In this document: positions 4,695 through 12,073 of the stretch, in pieces
How the letters are laid out: the number at the start of each line of letters is the position of its first letter
Numbering within the stretch: the stretch's first letter is position 1
Assembly: GCA_016839845.1 (NCBI GenBank)
Contig: JAEOTL010000292.1
Span: 1 to 14,126 of the forward strand
Reading direction: 5' to 3'
DNA length: 14,126 nt
DNA from: Promethearchaeota archaeon
GTDB taxonomy: Archaea; Asgardarchaeota; Lokiarchaeia; Sigynarchaeales; SOKP01
The notes under the pieces: model-generated
Databases searched by the model: none
Told to the model about the DNA's origin: nothing
What the model saw: the letters and a program-made list of their open reading frames with translations, nothing else
Made by a program: the position numbers and the translations under genes

Positions 4695-7151
4695 CTACAA
4701 TCCGTATACCGTTCGGGCAATGATAGTATCTTGAAGTAGCTTAGGCAGCTGAACAAAATAAGCAACATACCCGGCTACCCTTACCGTTAAATCTTTGTAT
4801 TTATCAGGTTCTTTCTGGGCAGCCATTAACGTATCTGAGGAAACTATATTTAACTGGATGTGATGTATCTTCTGGTCAACAAAAGTTCTTATTAGATCTG
4901 CCATCCTTTTGAAACCATAGTCATCCACGAAAATAAGCGGATCAAGTCTTGTATTGAATGTCATTCCAGCGAAAATTTCGGCGTGGTCGACCTTACCTAC
5001 TGACTTGAGAACTGCTGTGAGACCGCTAACATCGCTACCTTGAGTGGGTGCAATTGAATCTGCAAATGGTTCTCCAGCTAATCTTCCAGAAGGAAGTGCT
5101 CCCACTCCCCTCCCCGTCCATAAATAATTGCTAAGGGGGATGAGTACCGGGATCTTATGACCACCACGTGTATTTTTAAGCTTAATCGATTCCTGACTAA
5201 AAGTATGCATTACCCATACTGTTTGTTCATCAGCATAATCATCATCGTTTCCAAACTTGGGTACATTTAACAACATTTGGCGTAAATCTTCATAACCTTC
5301 AAAATTATTTTCTAAAGCTTTACATAGTTGATCCATAGTAATCTTTTTATCGTCAAAAACAAGCTTTCTAATGGCAGTCAAGGAATCACCAGCATCAGGA
5401 GCCCCATTTCCCCCAACGAACGGACCGAAATTATAACGGGCTCCGCCTTCTTCTCTACATATCCCTTTTTCAATACAATCCTCTATAAGTGCTGATTGAT
5501 AAACGGTTGGGTCGAATTCAGCCATTAGTCTCTCACCAATGTTGGAGCCAATTGTCTCCCTTTCATACGCCCATGCTAGTTGCGTTCTAAATGCTTCCTT
5601 CACTTCATCAAAGGATTTGAAGTTCCTGGGATCCCCTGTTTGTGGTCCTATTAATCCCCCGGGATATCCCTTCTTGCCATTAGTTAACACTGCTTCAACG
5701 ATTCCTGGGAAATGTTGGAAATGGACGGAGGTTGTATACCCAGAATCCATACCGGCGAACGATGGCTCGTTGCATCCTATAGCACTAGCCTTTCTAGCAA
5801 TCTCTGGGGTTATCCGTGGTCCACCACCTAAATTCCCTCGACCAAGAAGGTTAACCACAATAGTATCATTATTGAGAAATATTGGATGACCAGTTCCTAG
5901 TGCACAGAGTTGGCTGGCTTTAATTAGGAGATCCTCAGGCGTTCTACTATGAACCAAGACGCCTATGTCAGGCTCTACTAACCTTGTATGCATCATACCC
6001 TCGAGAATCATGTAAGATAACTCATTAGTTGCATCAGTTCCATTTGCTTTCAGACCACCTACATCAATATGTTGAGCAATACCGTACATATTCGCTGTAA
6101 GATATCCACTTAGGGAGTTTACATGATAAAGAAACCAATTAGGTCTTAGAAGGAAACAATCAATGAGTTCCTGTGCTTTTCCTTTAGTTATTCTCTCTTC
6201 TCTTATATCCGCTTCGAAGTAAGGATATAGAAACTGGTCTATTCTTCCTGGGCTTATGGCGGCTGCATCACGGGCTTCCCACCATTGGAGAATATGGGCT
6301 AACCAGACTGATTGAATTGCTTCATAGAATGTTCTTGCCGGGTTAGCTGGTACCCAATCGCAAACTTCAGCTATTTTGAGTAATTCCGCCTTCCTTGTGC
6401 CATCAACTTCTTCCTCGGCTAGTTGCCTTGCCCTCGCAGCAAATCTTTTCCCTATCTTTGCGGCTGCTTTCATTGCCATAATAACACCCTCAAGGAAGGG
6501 AGTTTTTTTGGCTTCTTCAGGATCATTTTGATCAATCCTTCCCAATCTCTCTTCAGCATCCTTCTTTATTCCTAAAAATCCCTTTTTCAGCACTTTCTCA
6601 TAATTGGGAAGAAAGTGACCAATATGGTAGGATGCCATACCTGATTGGATAGAATACCATAATTCGGAAGGAAAATCATCAGGGACAGGGTCATAATGCT
6701 TAGGGCTAATTCGAGTTTTTTCCCAATTACCATCTCCCCTCCAGTAGGGAATAATTTCCTCTTTTAATTCTCGCTTCTGTTCTTCGGTAATGAAAACTGG
6801 ATTGCGGTCCCTGCTGCTAATAAAATCTAAACTAGCTTCTAGCGTGGGCTCGCATTTCACAGGAAGTGGGCAGTTGTTAGGAATGGGATCATACCACCCT
6901 ACTATTAGCTCATCCGGAAAGATGTCGATCGGTAACTCCCTCACTATGGTTGCAAAGAGCTTCGCTTTGCGGGTTACCATCGGTTCGCCTTCTGTTTCCT
7001 TCATCACCCGTACTTCAATACGATCTCTATCAATTGAGTACACAAGCTTTCGGTCTAAATAACGTTGTCTCTGTCTCTCCACTCTTTGGGTTGGTTGCAT
7101 AGTTAACACCCTGTCTAACAGGGTTTCTTTTTTCTCCATAATCTGTACCAT
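4695..7151 (-). CDS. Glycyl radical enzyme (PFL-like/dehydratase-decarboxylase superfamily), substrate unknown
   Basis: An 818-residue GRE, the usual length for the family. The N-terminal PFL domain begins near residue 10 with RVERQRQRYLD. The catalytic cysteine loop is IGCNEP, giving Cys460 and Glu462. The radical glycine is Gly794 in VRVAGYVAYF, 24 residues from the end. Cys-X-Glu with a following Pro is the pattern of GRE dehydratases, C-N lyases and arylacetate decarboxylases rather than pyruvate formate-lyase (adjacent Cys-Cys). The intervening residue is Asn here, and the segment after it (FAGMDSGYTTSVHFQHFPG) is not one I can assign to a known class. QWWEARD then ISPGRIDQFLYP (about 289-310) marks the substrate-barrel region. 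GAGG lies 9 bp before the ATG, supporting that start over the ATG four codons later. The gene looks richer in G+C than its neighbours. It is activated by the enzyme at 3459-4391. Confidence 0.93.
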   Translation of the reverse strand: MVQIMEKKETLLDRVLTMQPTQRVERQRQRYLDRKLVYSIDRDRIEVRVMKETEGEPMVTRKAKLFATIVRELPIDIFPDELIVGWYDPIPNNCPLPVKCEPTLEASLDFISSRDRNPVFITEEQKRELKEEIIPYWRGDGNWEKTRISPKHYDPVPDDFPSELWYSIQSGMASYHIGHFLPNYEKVLKKGFLGIKKDAEERLGRIDQNDPEEAKKTPFLEGVIMAMKAAAKIGKRFAARARQLAEEEVDGTRKAELLKIAEVCDWVPANPARTFYEAIQSVWLAHILQWWEARDAAAISPGRIDQFLYPYFEADIREERITKGKAQELIDCFLLRPNWFLYHVNSLSGYLTANMYGIAQHIDVGGLKANGTDATNELSYMILEGMMHTRLVEPDIGVLVHSRTPEDLLIKASQLCALGTGHPIFLNNDTIVVNLLGRGNLGGGPRITPEIARKASAIGCNEPSFAGMDSGYTTSVHFQHFPGIVEAVLTNGKKGYPGGLIGPQTGDPRNFKSFDEVKEAFRTQLAWAYERETIGSNIGERLMAEFDPTVYQSALIEDCIEKGICREEGGARYNFGPFVGGNGAPDAGDSLTAIRKLVFDDKKITMDQLCKALENNFEGYEDLRQMLLNVPKFGNDDDYADEQTVWVMHTFSQESIKLKNTRGGHKIPVLIPLSNYLWTGRGVGALPSGRLAGEPFADSIAPTQGSDVSGLTAVLKSVGKVDHAEIFAGMTFNTRLDPLIFVDDYGFKRMADLIRTFVDQKIHHIQLNIVSSDTLMAAQKEPDKYKDLTVRVAGYVAYFVQLPKLLQDTIIARTVYGL

Positions 7152-7211
7152 TGTATAAAACCTCTATTTTACTAGATACTTTACTATTAGGTATTGTTAA
7201 TTTTTATTCTT

Positions 7212-7220
7212 TAATATAAA
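7212..7220 (-). promoter_or_regulatory. Candidate TATA element of the GRE gene
   Basis: On the - strand the sequence is TTTATATTA, close to the archaeal TATA consensus. It lies about 61-69 bp before the GRE ATG, giving an expected leader of about 35 bp. The 198-bp gap from the upstream CoA-transferase-like gene contains no obvious - strand T-tract, so read-through from the upstream genes is also possible. Confidence 0.4.
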
Positions 7221-7349
7221 GTAAGATCTTTACATTTTTAAATGATGAGATTGATTTTTAAAAGCTTTATTAGTCCCAGACAAGATTAAATGCCAATACA
7301 AATGATATTTTTTTTTCTTAATTTAATAAATTTTTAGTTTCATTATCAT

Positions 7350-8228
7350 TTAAATTAATAATTTAGGGTATCTATTTTCCATCCTAATTTCAGTTTCGAT
7401 AACTTTGTTTAATAAATCCTCACGTTCCTTACCAGATAACACTTCTAATTTTCTAATGTTTAATGGATCCACCTTTTCTCTCAAAAGTTTGATTTCAGAA
7501 ACCGTAGGAGGTTCTGTATTCTTTAGATCTTTTGGAATTATTAAATCAAATCCGGTTGATTCTATAACAGTTTCAAGGTCAACATCGGGATGTATTGATC
7601 CTAACTTCATACTTTTAGTATCATCATCAAACTCGAAATAAGTAAGATTGGTAATAACACACTGAGGTCCTGAGCCACCACATATGGAAGGCTTTCCATC
7701 AGGAAATCCTACACCAGATATAAAATCAAGTTTTTCTGTGGGTACAAAGGTTCTTGTATCATGTCTTGGTGTGTAAAGGAAAGACCCACGTTTATAAAAC
7801 ATGCTGAAATCTAGAATTCCGGCAGCTCCCGGCAGTCTTATTTTTGGTTTGTTCCAGTCTCCTATACATATATTATTAGTATTACCATACTGATCAACTT
7901 GAGCAGGTCTAAAAAATTCTATTGTAGTAAGTTTGTCTGATGGTAATGACTCTAAAGTGCATTCAACACTGTCTTGAAAACGATACGCTCTGGCAGTATT
8001 CATTTCAAGATATAATAAACTAACTTGTCGAGGTTCAATAACAAAGGTATTTCCCATAATATAATGATAAACTGCGTCCGGAGCATGAGTTACTTTTGCT
8101 AGTGTAAAAGCAGCCCATACCATAGGAGTTGCCACACCGACAATCATCACATCATCATTTCTAACTTCTCTGGCCATTAAAACCGTCATCATTTCATCAA
8201 CCGTGTACTCTGTAGATGATTCGGTCAT
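7350..8228 (-). CDS. CoA-transferase family protein, subunit B (GctB/IpdB-like), catalytic Glu apparently missing
   Basis: A 292-residue protein related along its length to the B subunit of glutaconate CoA-transferase. Shared landmarks are YTVDEM at the N-terminus, HAPD (48-51), AQVDQYGNTNN, CIGDWNKPKIRLPG, GPQCVITN and STGFDLIIPK near the C-terminus. In Acidaminococcus GctB, which I align from memory, the catalytic Glu54 follows APD by five positions (VESG). Here the same place reads YIMG, with Ile57. Without that Glu the covalent glutamyl-CoA chemistry is not expected. IpdB of the steroid ring-opening hydrolase IpdAB is a family member that works without it, so a CoA-thioester hydrolase or lyase is a fair alternative. 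The ATG overlaps the nitroreductase stop by four bases (ATGA) and has a strong GGGAGGAGG Shine-Dalgarno, which points to coupled translation. Confidence 0.85.
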   Translation of the reverse strand: MTESSTEYTVDEMMTVLMAREVRNDDVMIVGVATPMVWAAFTLAKVTHAPDAVYHYIMGNTFVIEPRQVSLLYLEMNTARAYRFQDSVECTLESLPSDKLTTIEFFRPAQVDQYGNTNNICIGDWNKPKIRLPGAAGILDFSMFYKRGSFLYTPRHDTRTFVPTEKLDFISGVGFPDGKPSICGGSGPQCVITNLTYFEFDDDTKSMKLGSIHPDVDLETVIESTGFDLIIPKDLKNTEPPTVSEIKLLREKVDPLNIRKLEVLSGKEREDLLNKVIETEIRMENRYPKLLI

Positions 8229-9043
8229 AGCTTTTCCTCCTCCCGATTTTCGTCAATTTTTTCAGAAGTCCATTCTTTCAGCGCAGCCTTTACAGAACGC
8301 CTCATTTCAATTGAGAAATCAGCACCCAATTTAGCAAGATAAATTTCCTGTCCTAAATTTTTTGCATGTTTCATACCAATCTTTCTCTTATTATTTGAAA
8401 ACATATCAGCAAAATCTTCTTTATTAAGTCTTTTATATTTATTAGTAAAATGAATATATTGTTGTGGAAACCGAGAAGACAATGGAATATTTTCTTTACT
8501 TCCCTTTGGATGTCCAAAGCAAATCATAGTTATTGGAAAGGCCCACTTTGGGAGGTCGAACATCTCACGATGAATTTCATAATTTTCCATAATATCTCCT
8601 ATGTAGCATGAGCCTATTCCTAAAGCTTCTGCTGTAATAACAGCATTTTGTGCAGCTATCAGGGCATCACAGCAAGCTAATAACAGATCAGACTCTTGAG
8701 GTGATTCGAACTCAATTTTTAGCTTGGAACATAATTTTGGAGTTTTAGAGACTTCAAAGTAATCCCACCAACGTTGCATGTCTGCCAAGAAAATTAGGAC
8801 TAACGGTGCTTTCGCAATAAAGGGTTGATTATCGCAGGTAATCGCAAGTTTATCCTTCATTTTTTGATCTGTCACCTCTAGTATTGAATACAACATCAGA
8901 TTTCCTGCTGTAGGAGCTCTCATCGCACCATATATGATTGTACTAATTTCTTCAGGAGTTAATTCCTTTTTACTATAAGTACGAATCGATTTTCTGTTTT
9001 GAATTAAATCCAAAGTTTCAATTTTGTGAGTTTTTTCGGACAT
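8225..9043 (-). CDS. Nitroreductase-family FMN protein with C-terminal extension
   Basis: A 272-residue flavoprotein of the nitroreductase fold. The FMN phosphate-binding N-terminus RKSIRTYSKKELTPEEI is at residues 17-33, APTAGN at 43-48, the flavin-contacting EALGIGSCYIGDI at 139-151, and the late strand motif ICFGHPKGS at 174-182. Residues from about 200 form a Lys-rich extension absent from short family members. Members reduce nitro groups, quinones, enones or flavins with NAD(P)H, and some have quite different redox jobs. It sits between the two CoA-transferase-like subunit genes (11 bp after A, overlapping B by 4 bp), so it probably acts on the same substrate series. GGGTGG is placed 7 bp before the ATG. 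Confidence 0.87.
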   Translation of the reverse strand: MSEKTHKIETLDLIQNRKSIRTYSKKELTPEEISTIIYGAMRAPTAGNLMLYSILEVTDQKMKDKLAITCDNQPFIAKAPLVLIFLADMQRWWDYFEVSKTPKLCSKLKIEFESPQESDLLLACCDALIAAQNAVITAEALGIGSCYIGDIMENYEIHREMFDLPKWAFPITMICFGHPKGSKENIPLSSRFPQQYIHFTNKYKRLNKEDFADMFSNNKRKIGMKHAKNLGQEIYLAKLGADFSIEMRRSVKAALKEWTSEKIDENREEEKL

Positions 9044-9054
9044 TTCTTGCCACC

Positions 9055-9915
9055 CTAAAGTAGAATGTTAAAAATTGTTTGAATCCCACCCGCATTTTCA
9101 AGATATTGAACTGGGGTTTTATTAATAATAAATTTTTTCTCATATTCACTAAAATCAGATTTAAGATACTCCTGAATATGGAGAGGATCAAATGTATAAA
9201 AAGGATAACAACTTGTCGGATGAGCCCCAAAAGGTACTTTGACAACTGCGTTTGTTGTTTGCATAGGGAGTTGCGCTTTTCCTTGTAAGTGTCTTATATC
9301 CTCTGTTTCCACTAATTTTTCGCAAATAATTATAGTTTTTTTTGCTGTTTTTGCCATATCCGCATCCATCCACACAGCTCCTGCTATATTTCCATTCCCA
9401 TATTCATCAGCATAAGGTACATGTAAAATTGCTACATCTAAATCGATCTTCGGTAGAGCCATCAATTGATCCTTAGACCCTAATGGGTCTTCGATTTGTC
9501 TTATATCATCCCTTACTTTTGGGAGATCAGTTCCTATAATTCCTTTTAATGGCATGAAGGGCACTTTTAAATATGACGCTCTTAATCCTAATGCGATTGA
9601 TGCTTCACTTTCTTCAGAAATCTTAATTGAACCAGACTCAACAGCCTTTCTGTAGTGTGGAACCATCCCGAACATCTCCAAACCAACGAAGCAGCTTCTC
9701 ACTTCTGAAATACAATTTCCTGCGATTAGCATATCGACATCCAATCCCCCTACAAATGTACATATTGAGAGATTTTTCTTTTTCTGATGAATTATTTCTC
9801 GACATGCGCTTACAGCCTTTCGCCACATCGATAAGCCCCCAATTCCTACTAGATCCCCATCTTGTACATATGTAGAAATTGCGTCTTGTAGAGTCATTAA
9901 CTTGCTTTCTCTCAT
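9055..9915 (-). CDS. CoA-transferase family protein, subunit A (GctA/IpdA-like)
   Basis: A 286-residue protein of the class I CoA-transferase alpha-subunit type. The N-terminus has the standard pattern LQDAISTYVQDGDLVGIGG (about 9-27), followed by CTFVGGLDVDMLIAG. The conserved region EESEASIALGLRASYLKVPF lies at 101-120, then MPLKG, and a DVAILHVPYADEYGNGNIAG strand typical of the family. Glu101, Glu102 and Glu104 lie where IpdA-type hydrolases carry an important Glu, though I cannot settle the exact equivalence. It is the first gene of the cluster A, nitroreductase, B. GGAG placed 7 bp before the ATG supports the start. It would form a heteromer with the protein at 7350-8228. Substrate unknown. 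Confidence 0.85.
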   Translation of the reverse strand: MRESKLMTLQDAISTYVQDGDLVGIGGLSMWRKAVSACREIIHQKKKNLSICTFVGGLDVDMLIAGNCISEVRSCFVGLEMFGMVPHYRKAVESGSIKISEESEASIALGLRASYLKVPFMPLKGIIGTDLPKVRDDIRQIEDPLGSKDQLMALPKIDLDVAILHVPYADEYGNGNIAGAVWMDADMAKTAKKTIIICEKLVETEDIRHLQGKAQLPMQTTNAVVKVPFGAHPTSCYPFYTFDPLHIQEYLKSDFSEYEKKFIINKTPVQYLENAGGIQTIFNILL

Positions 9916-10093
9916 ATAATTACTCCAATGTATTTTTATTGCATTTCAATTAGTGAATTATAATCTTAACAAATTATAATAATCTTTTAAATTAAAGAAT
10001 TGAGAATAAAAGAGTCTGATTTAAAATTTTTAAACAATGATCTCAATATTATATTATTATCAATAAAAAGAGGATACATAATAACGTCAAAAA

Positions 10094-10468
10094 ATGTCAG
10101 ATAATGAGAGAGACAAATTAGCTAGATTACGTACATTACTTGCACTAGAAAGGAACTATTTAGCAGAAGAAAGAACACAATTAGCTAGATTAAGAACCGG
10201 GTTAGCTTTTACTTTGATTGCACCATCTGTGTATATTTTTATTACATCTCTCAATCTTAACATTCCGCTTTATCTTCTTATATTCTCCTATATAATCCTC
10301 GGATTTGTCTTTATGAGGGGGATATGGACGATGTATACTGCAAAATTAAAATTAAAAAAACTCAGGAATCAAAAAGAGATTGTGAAAGAAAAAGAAAAAC
10401 AGATTATTGATAACTCAGAATCTATTCAAAACACATTTAGAAATAGCATTGAATTTGATAATGATTAA
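10094..10468 (+). CDS. DUF202-family small membrane protein
   Basis: A 124-residue protein with the DUF202 signature LALERNYLAEERTQLARLRTGLAF (residues 16-39). Two membrane segments follow, about 36-53 (FTLIAPSVYIFITSL) and 57-77 (IPLYLLIFSYIILGF). A charged Lys/Glu-rich helix at 82-105, likely coiled-coil, and a short polar tail come last. Bacterial YidH-like proteins and the membrane part of yeast VTC proteins share this domain; its biochemical function is not known. LARLRTxLA occurs twice, 21 residues apart, encoded by an exact 14-bp DNA repeat (10116-10129, 10179-10192). The gene is divergent from the CoA-transferase cluster across 178 bp of AT-rich DNA, which contains the TATA-like TTTAAAATTTTTAAA near 10020, and converges with the sulfatase 34 bp away. 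Confidence 0.85.
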   Translation: MSDNERDKLARLRTLLALERNYLAEERTQLARLRTGLAFTLIAPSVYIFITSLNLNIPLYLLIFSYIILGFVFMRGIWTMYTAKLKLKKLRNQKEIVKEKEKQIIDNSESIQNTFRNSIEFDND

Positions 10469-10502
10469 ATTTCTATAATTTCATCTATAATCTCAATTTC
10501 TT

Positions 10503-12029
10503 TTAAGATCCAGCAATTCTTCTAGGATATCGGCTCTGTGCTTTTAGGTTCTCATGTAATAATTTATCCAATAACTCAAAACGCTTTTCATTATGTTTTG
10601 GATCATACCATAAGTTATTTAATTCCTCAGGATCATTATGCCTATCATAAAGATCTCCATAATTTTCATATCCCTCATAAACAGTCAATTTATAATCTTT
10701 AGTAACTAAATGTCTTATTCGGGATTTAAGAGGACCTACTTCTTCATCATTCTCAATAAAACAACAATCTCTTACTTTCTTACTCGAATCTGCTAATACT
10801 TGACTAATATCAAAACCTTGCATATCAGGAGGATGATACTTTTCTTTGATCCCCAAGAGATTGAGAATTGTCTTAGGTAAATCAATAGAGCTAACTAAAG
10901 CCTCTGAGACGTCTCCAAGTTTAGTTAATTCTGGGACTTTCCATATCAATGGTACTTGAAGTACACCATTAAAAGGAGCTGGACCCTTAAATAATAGCCC
11001 ATGTTCGCCCATAAGATCAGCATGATCGCTGGAAAAGACTATAATAGTATTATTAGCTAATCCTAATTTCTCTAATGAGCTTAAAATCTGCCCTATACTT
11101 TCATCCAGATAACTTATTGAAGAGTACGTTAATGCTGTGATCTTCCGTATTTCTTCTTCTGTGCTCTCTCGTAAGAAGGCTCTTTTAAACGGAGGATCTT
11201 TAAGATGCTGTCCCAAATACTGATGTTCATATAAGTTTTTTATGTCTGAAAAATTTGGGGGAAGAATCATATCTTCTGCTCTATACATCTCTTTATAACG
11301 TTTTGGAGGATTGACGGGATAATGAGGATCTGGGAATGAACAGTGTAGGTAAAAAGGTTTTTCTCCATAATCCCCCTTAGCAAACCTTTCAAGAAAGGAA
11401 ATCGTACGATCCCTGACGTAAGTTGTATTATAATATTCTTCGGGAATTTCATCACAGTAGAGACTAAATAAATAATCATAGTTTAAACATTGTTTTTTTA
11501 CTCTTTGGGCTAGATCTGGAGCCTCCTTTTCTAACCATTGAATATAATGTCCTGAGCACACGGTACCATTGCCTATTATGAGATCCACTTCTTCATATCC
11601 ATAATATGGAAGCGGAAAATTATTTCTTACTAGAAGATTTTTTGTATTATCTTTACTCCAGCTGACTATATCTTCAGCAGATTTGTATTTTAACTTATAA
11701 GGAGCCATCCAAAATTGATGGTGAATTTTACCAATCGAAACAGTATGCCAGCCCCTTTTCTTTAATGTCTGTGTAATAGTAGGAATATTTTCAGATAAGA
11801 TCATTCCATTACTACGAACCCCGTGTACATTAGGATATAGACCCGTTAATAATGTGGCTCGATTTGGCATGCATATTGGATTAGTACAGTAATAATTTGT
11901 AAATCTTATTCCTTCTTTTGCTAATTTATCGATGTGGGGTGTTTTCACAATTGAATTTCCATAACACCCTAAGTGATCTTGACGTTGAGCATCCGTTATT
12001 ATAAAAAGTACATTCATTTTATTTTCCAT
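10503..12029 (-). CDS. Type I sulfatase (formylglycine-dependent), CMPNR active site
   Basis: A sulfate-ester hydrolase of the alkaline phosphatase superfamily, 508 residues from the ATG at 12029. The N-terminal metal-binding strand is NVLFIITDAQRQD, in which the second Asp of the usual DD is Ala. The formylglycine motif is CMPNR with Cys53, followed by ATLLTG. GKIHHQF marks the active-site Lys/His, PDPHYP the central loop, and SSDHADLMGEHG (Asp335, His336) the second metal site, with Lys348 after it. No signal peptide or membrane segment precedes the first strand, so the protein is probably cytosolic. The Cys must be oxidised to formylglycine; no FGE or anSME gene is in the window. A TTG at 12038 and an ATG at 12017 are other possible starts. 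It follows the next sulfatase gene by about 40 bp, likely one transcript. Phosphonate monoester hydrolase activity is an alternative. Confidence 0.93.
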   Translation of the reverse strand: MENKMNVLFIITDAQRQDHLGCYGNSIVKTPHIDKLAKEGIRFTNYYCTNPICMPNRATLLTGLYPNVHGVRSNGMILSENIPTITQTLKKRGWHTVSIGKIHHQFWMAPYKLKYKSAEDIVSWSKDNTKNLLVRNNFPLPYYGYEEVDLIIGNGTVCSGHYIQWLEKEAPDLAQRVKKQCLNYDYLFSLYCDEIPEEYYNTTYVRDRTISFLERFAKGDYGEKPFYLHCSFPDPHYPVNPPKRYKEMYRAEDMILPPNFSDIKNLYEHQYLGQHLKDPPFKRAFLRESTEEEIRKITALTYSSISYLDESIGQILSSLEKLGLANNTIIVFSSDHADLMGEHGLLFKGPAPFNGVLQVPLIWKVPELTKLGDVSEALVSSIDLPKTILNLLGIKEKYHPPDMQGFDISQVLADSSKKVRDCCFIENDEEVGPLKSRIRHLVTKDYKLTVYEGYENYGDLYDRHNDPEELNNLWYDPKHNEKRFELLDKLLHENLKAQSRYPRRIAGS

Positions 12030-12073
12030 ATCAATCAACTTTCTTTAAATTTTTAAAAAAGGTAGTTTTTTTG

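Noticed and set aside
5539..5889. 116-codon open frame on + inside the GRE gene
   Set aside because: It lies wholly antisense to the well-supported GRE coding frame, has no family resemblance and no ribosome site; it is a shadow frame.
7307..7317. Long T-run on + between subunit B and the GRE, as a terminator
   Set aside because: The flanking genes are on the - strand, where this is an A-run. It cannot serve as a U-tract terminator for subunit B.
9018..9373. Overlapping short - strand frames within the subunit A gene
   Set aside because: They are alternative frames of the clearly coding CoA-transferase-like subunit A and show no recognisable protein features.
12018..12038. TTG at 12038 as start of the first sulfatase
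   Set aside because: It would need a rare start without a clear ribosome site and only adds three residues; the ATG at 12029 is simpler, though ATG 12017 is also possible.
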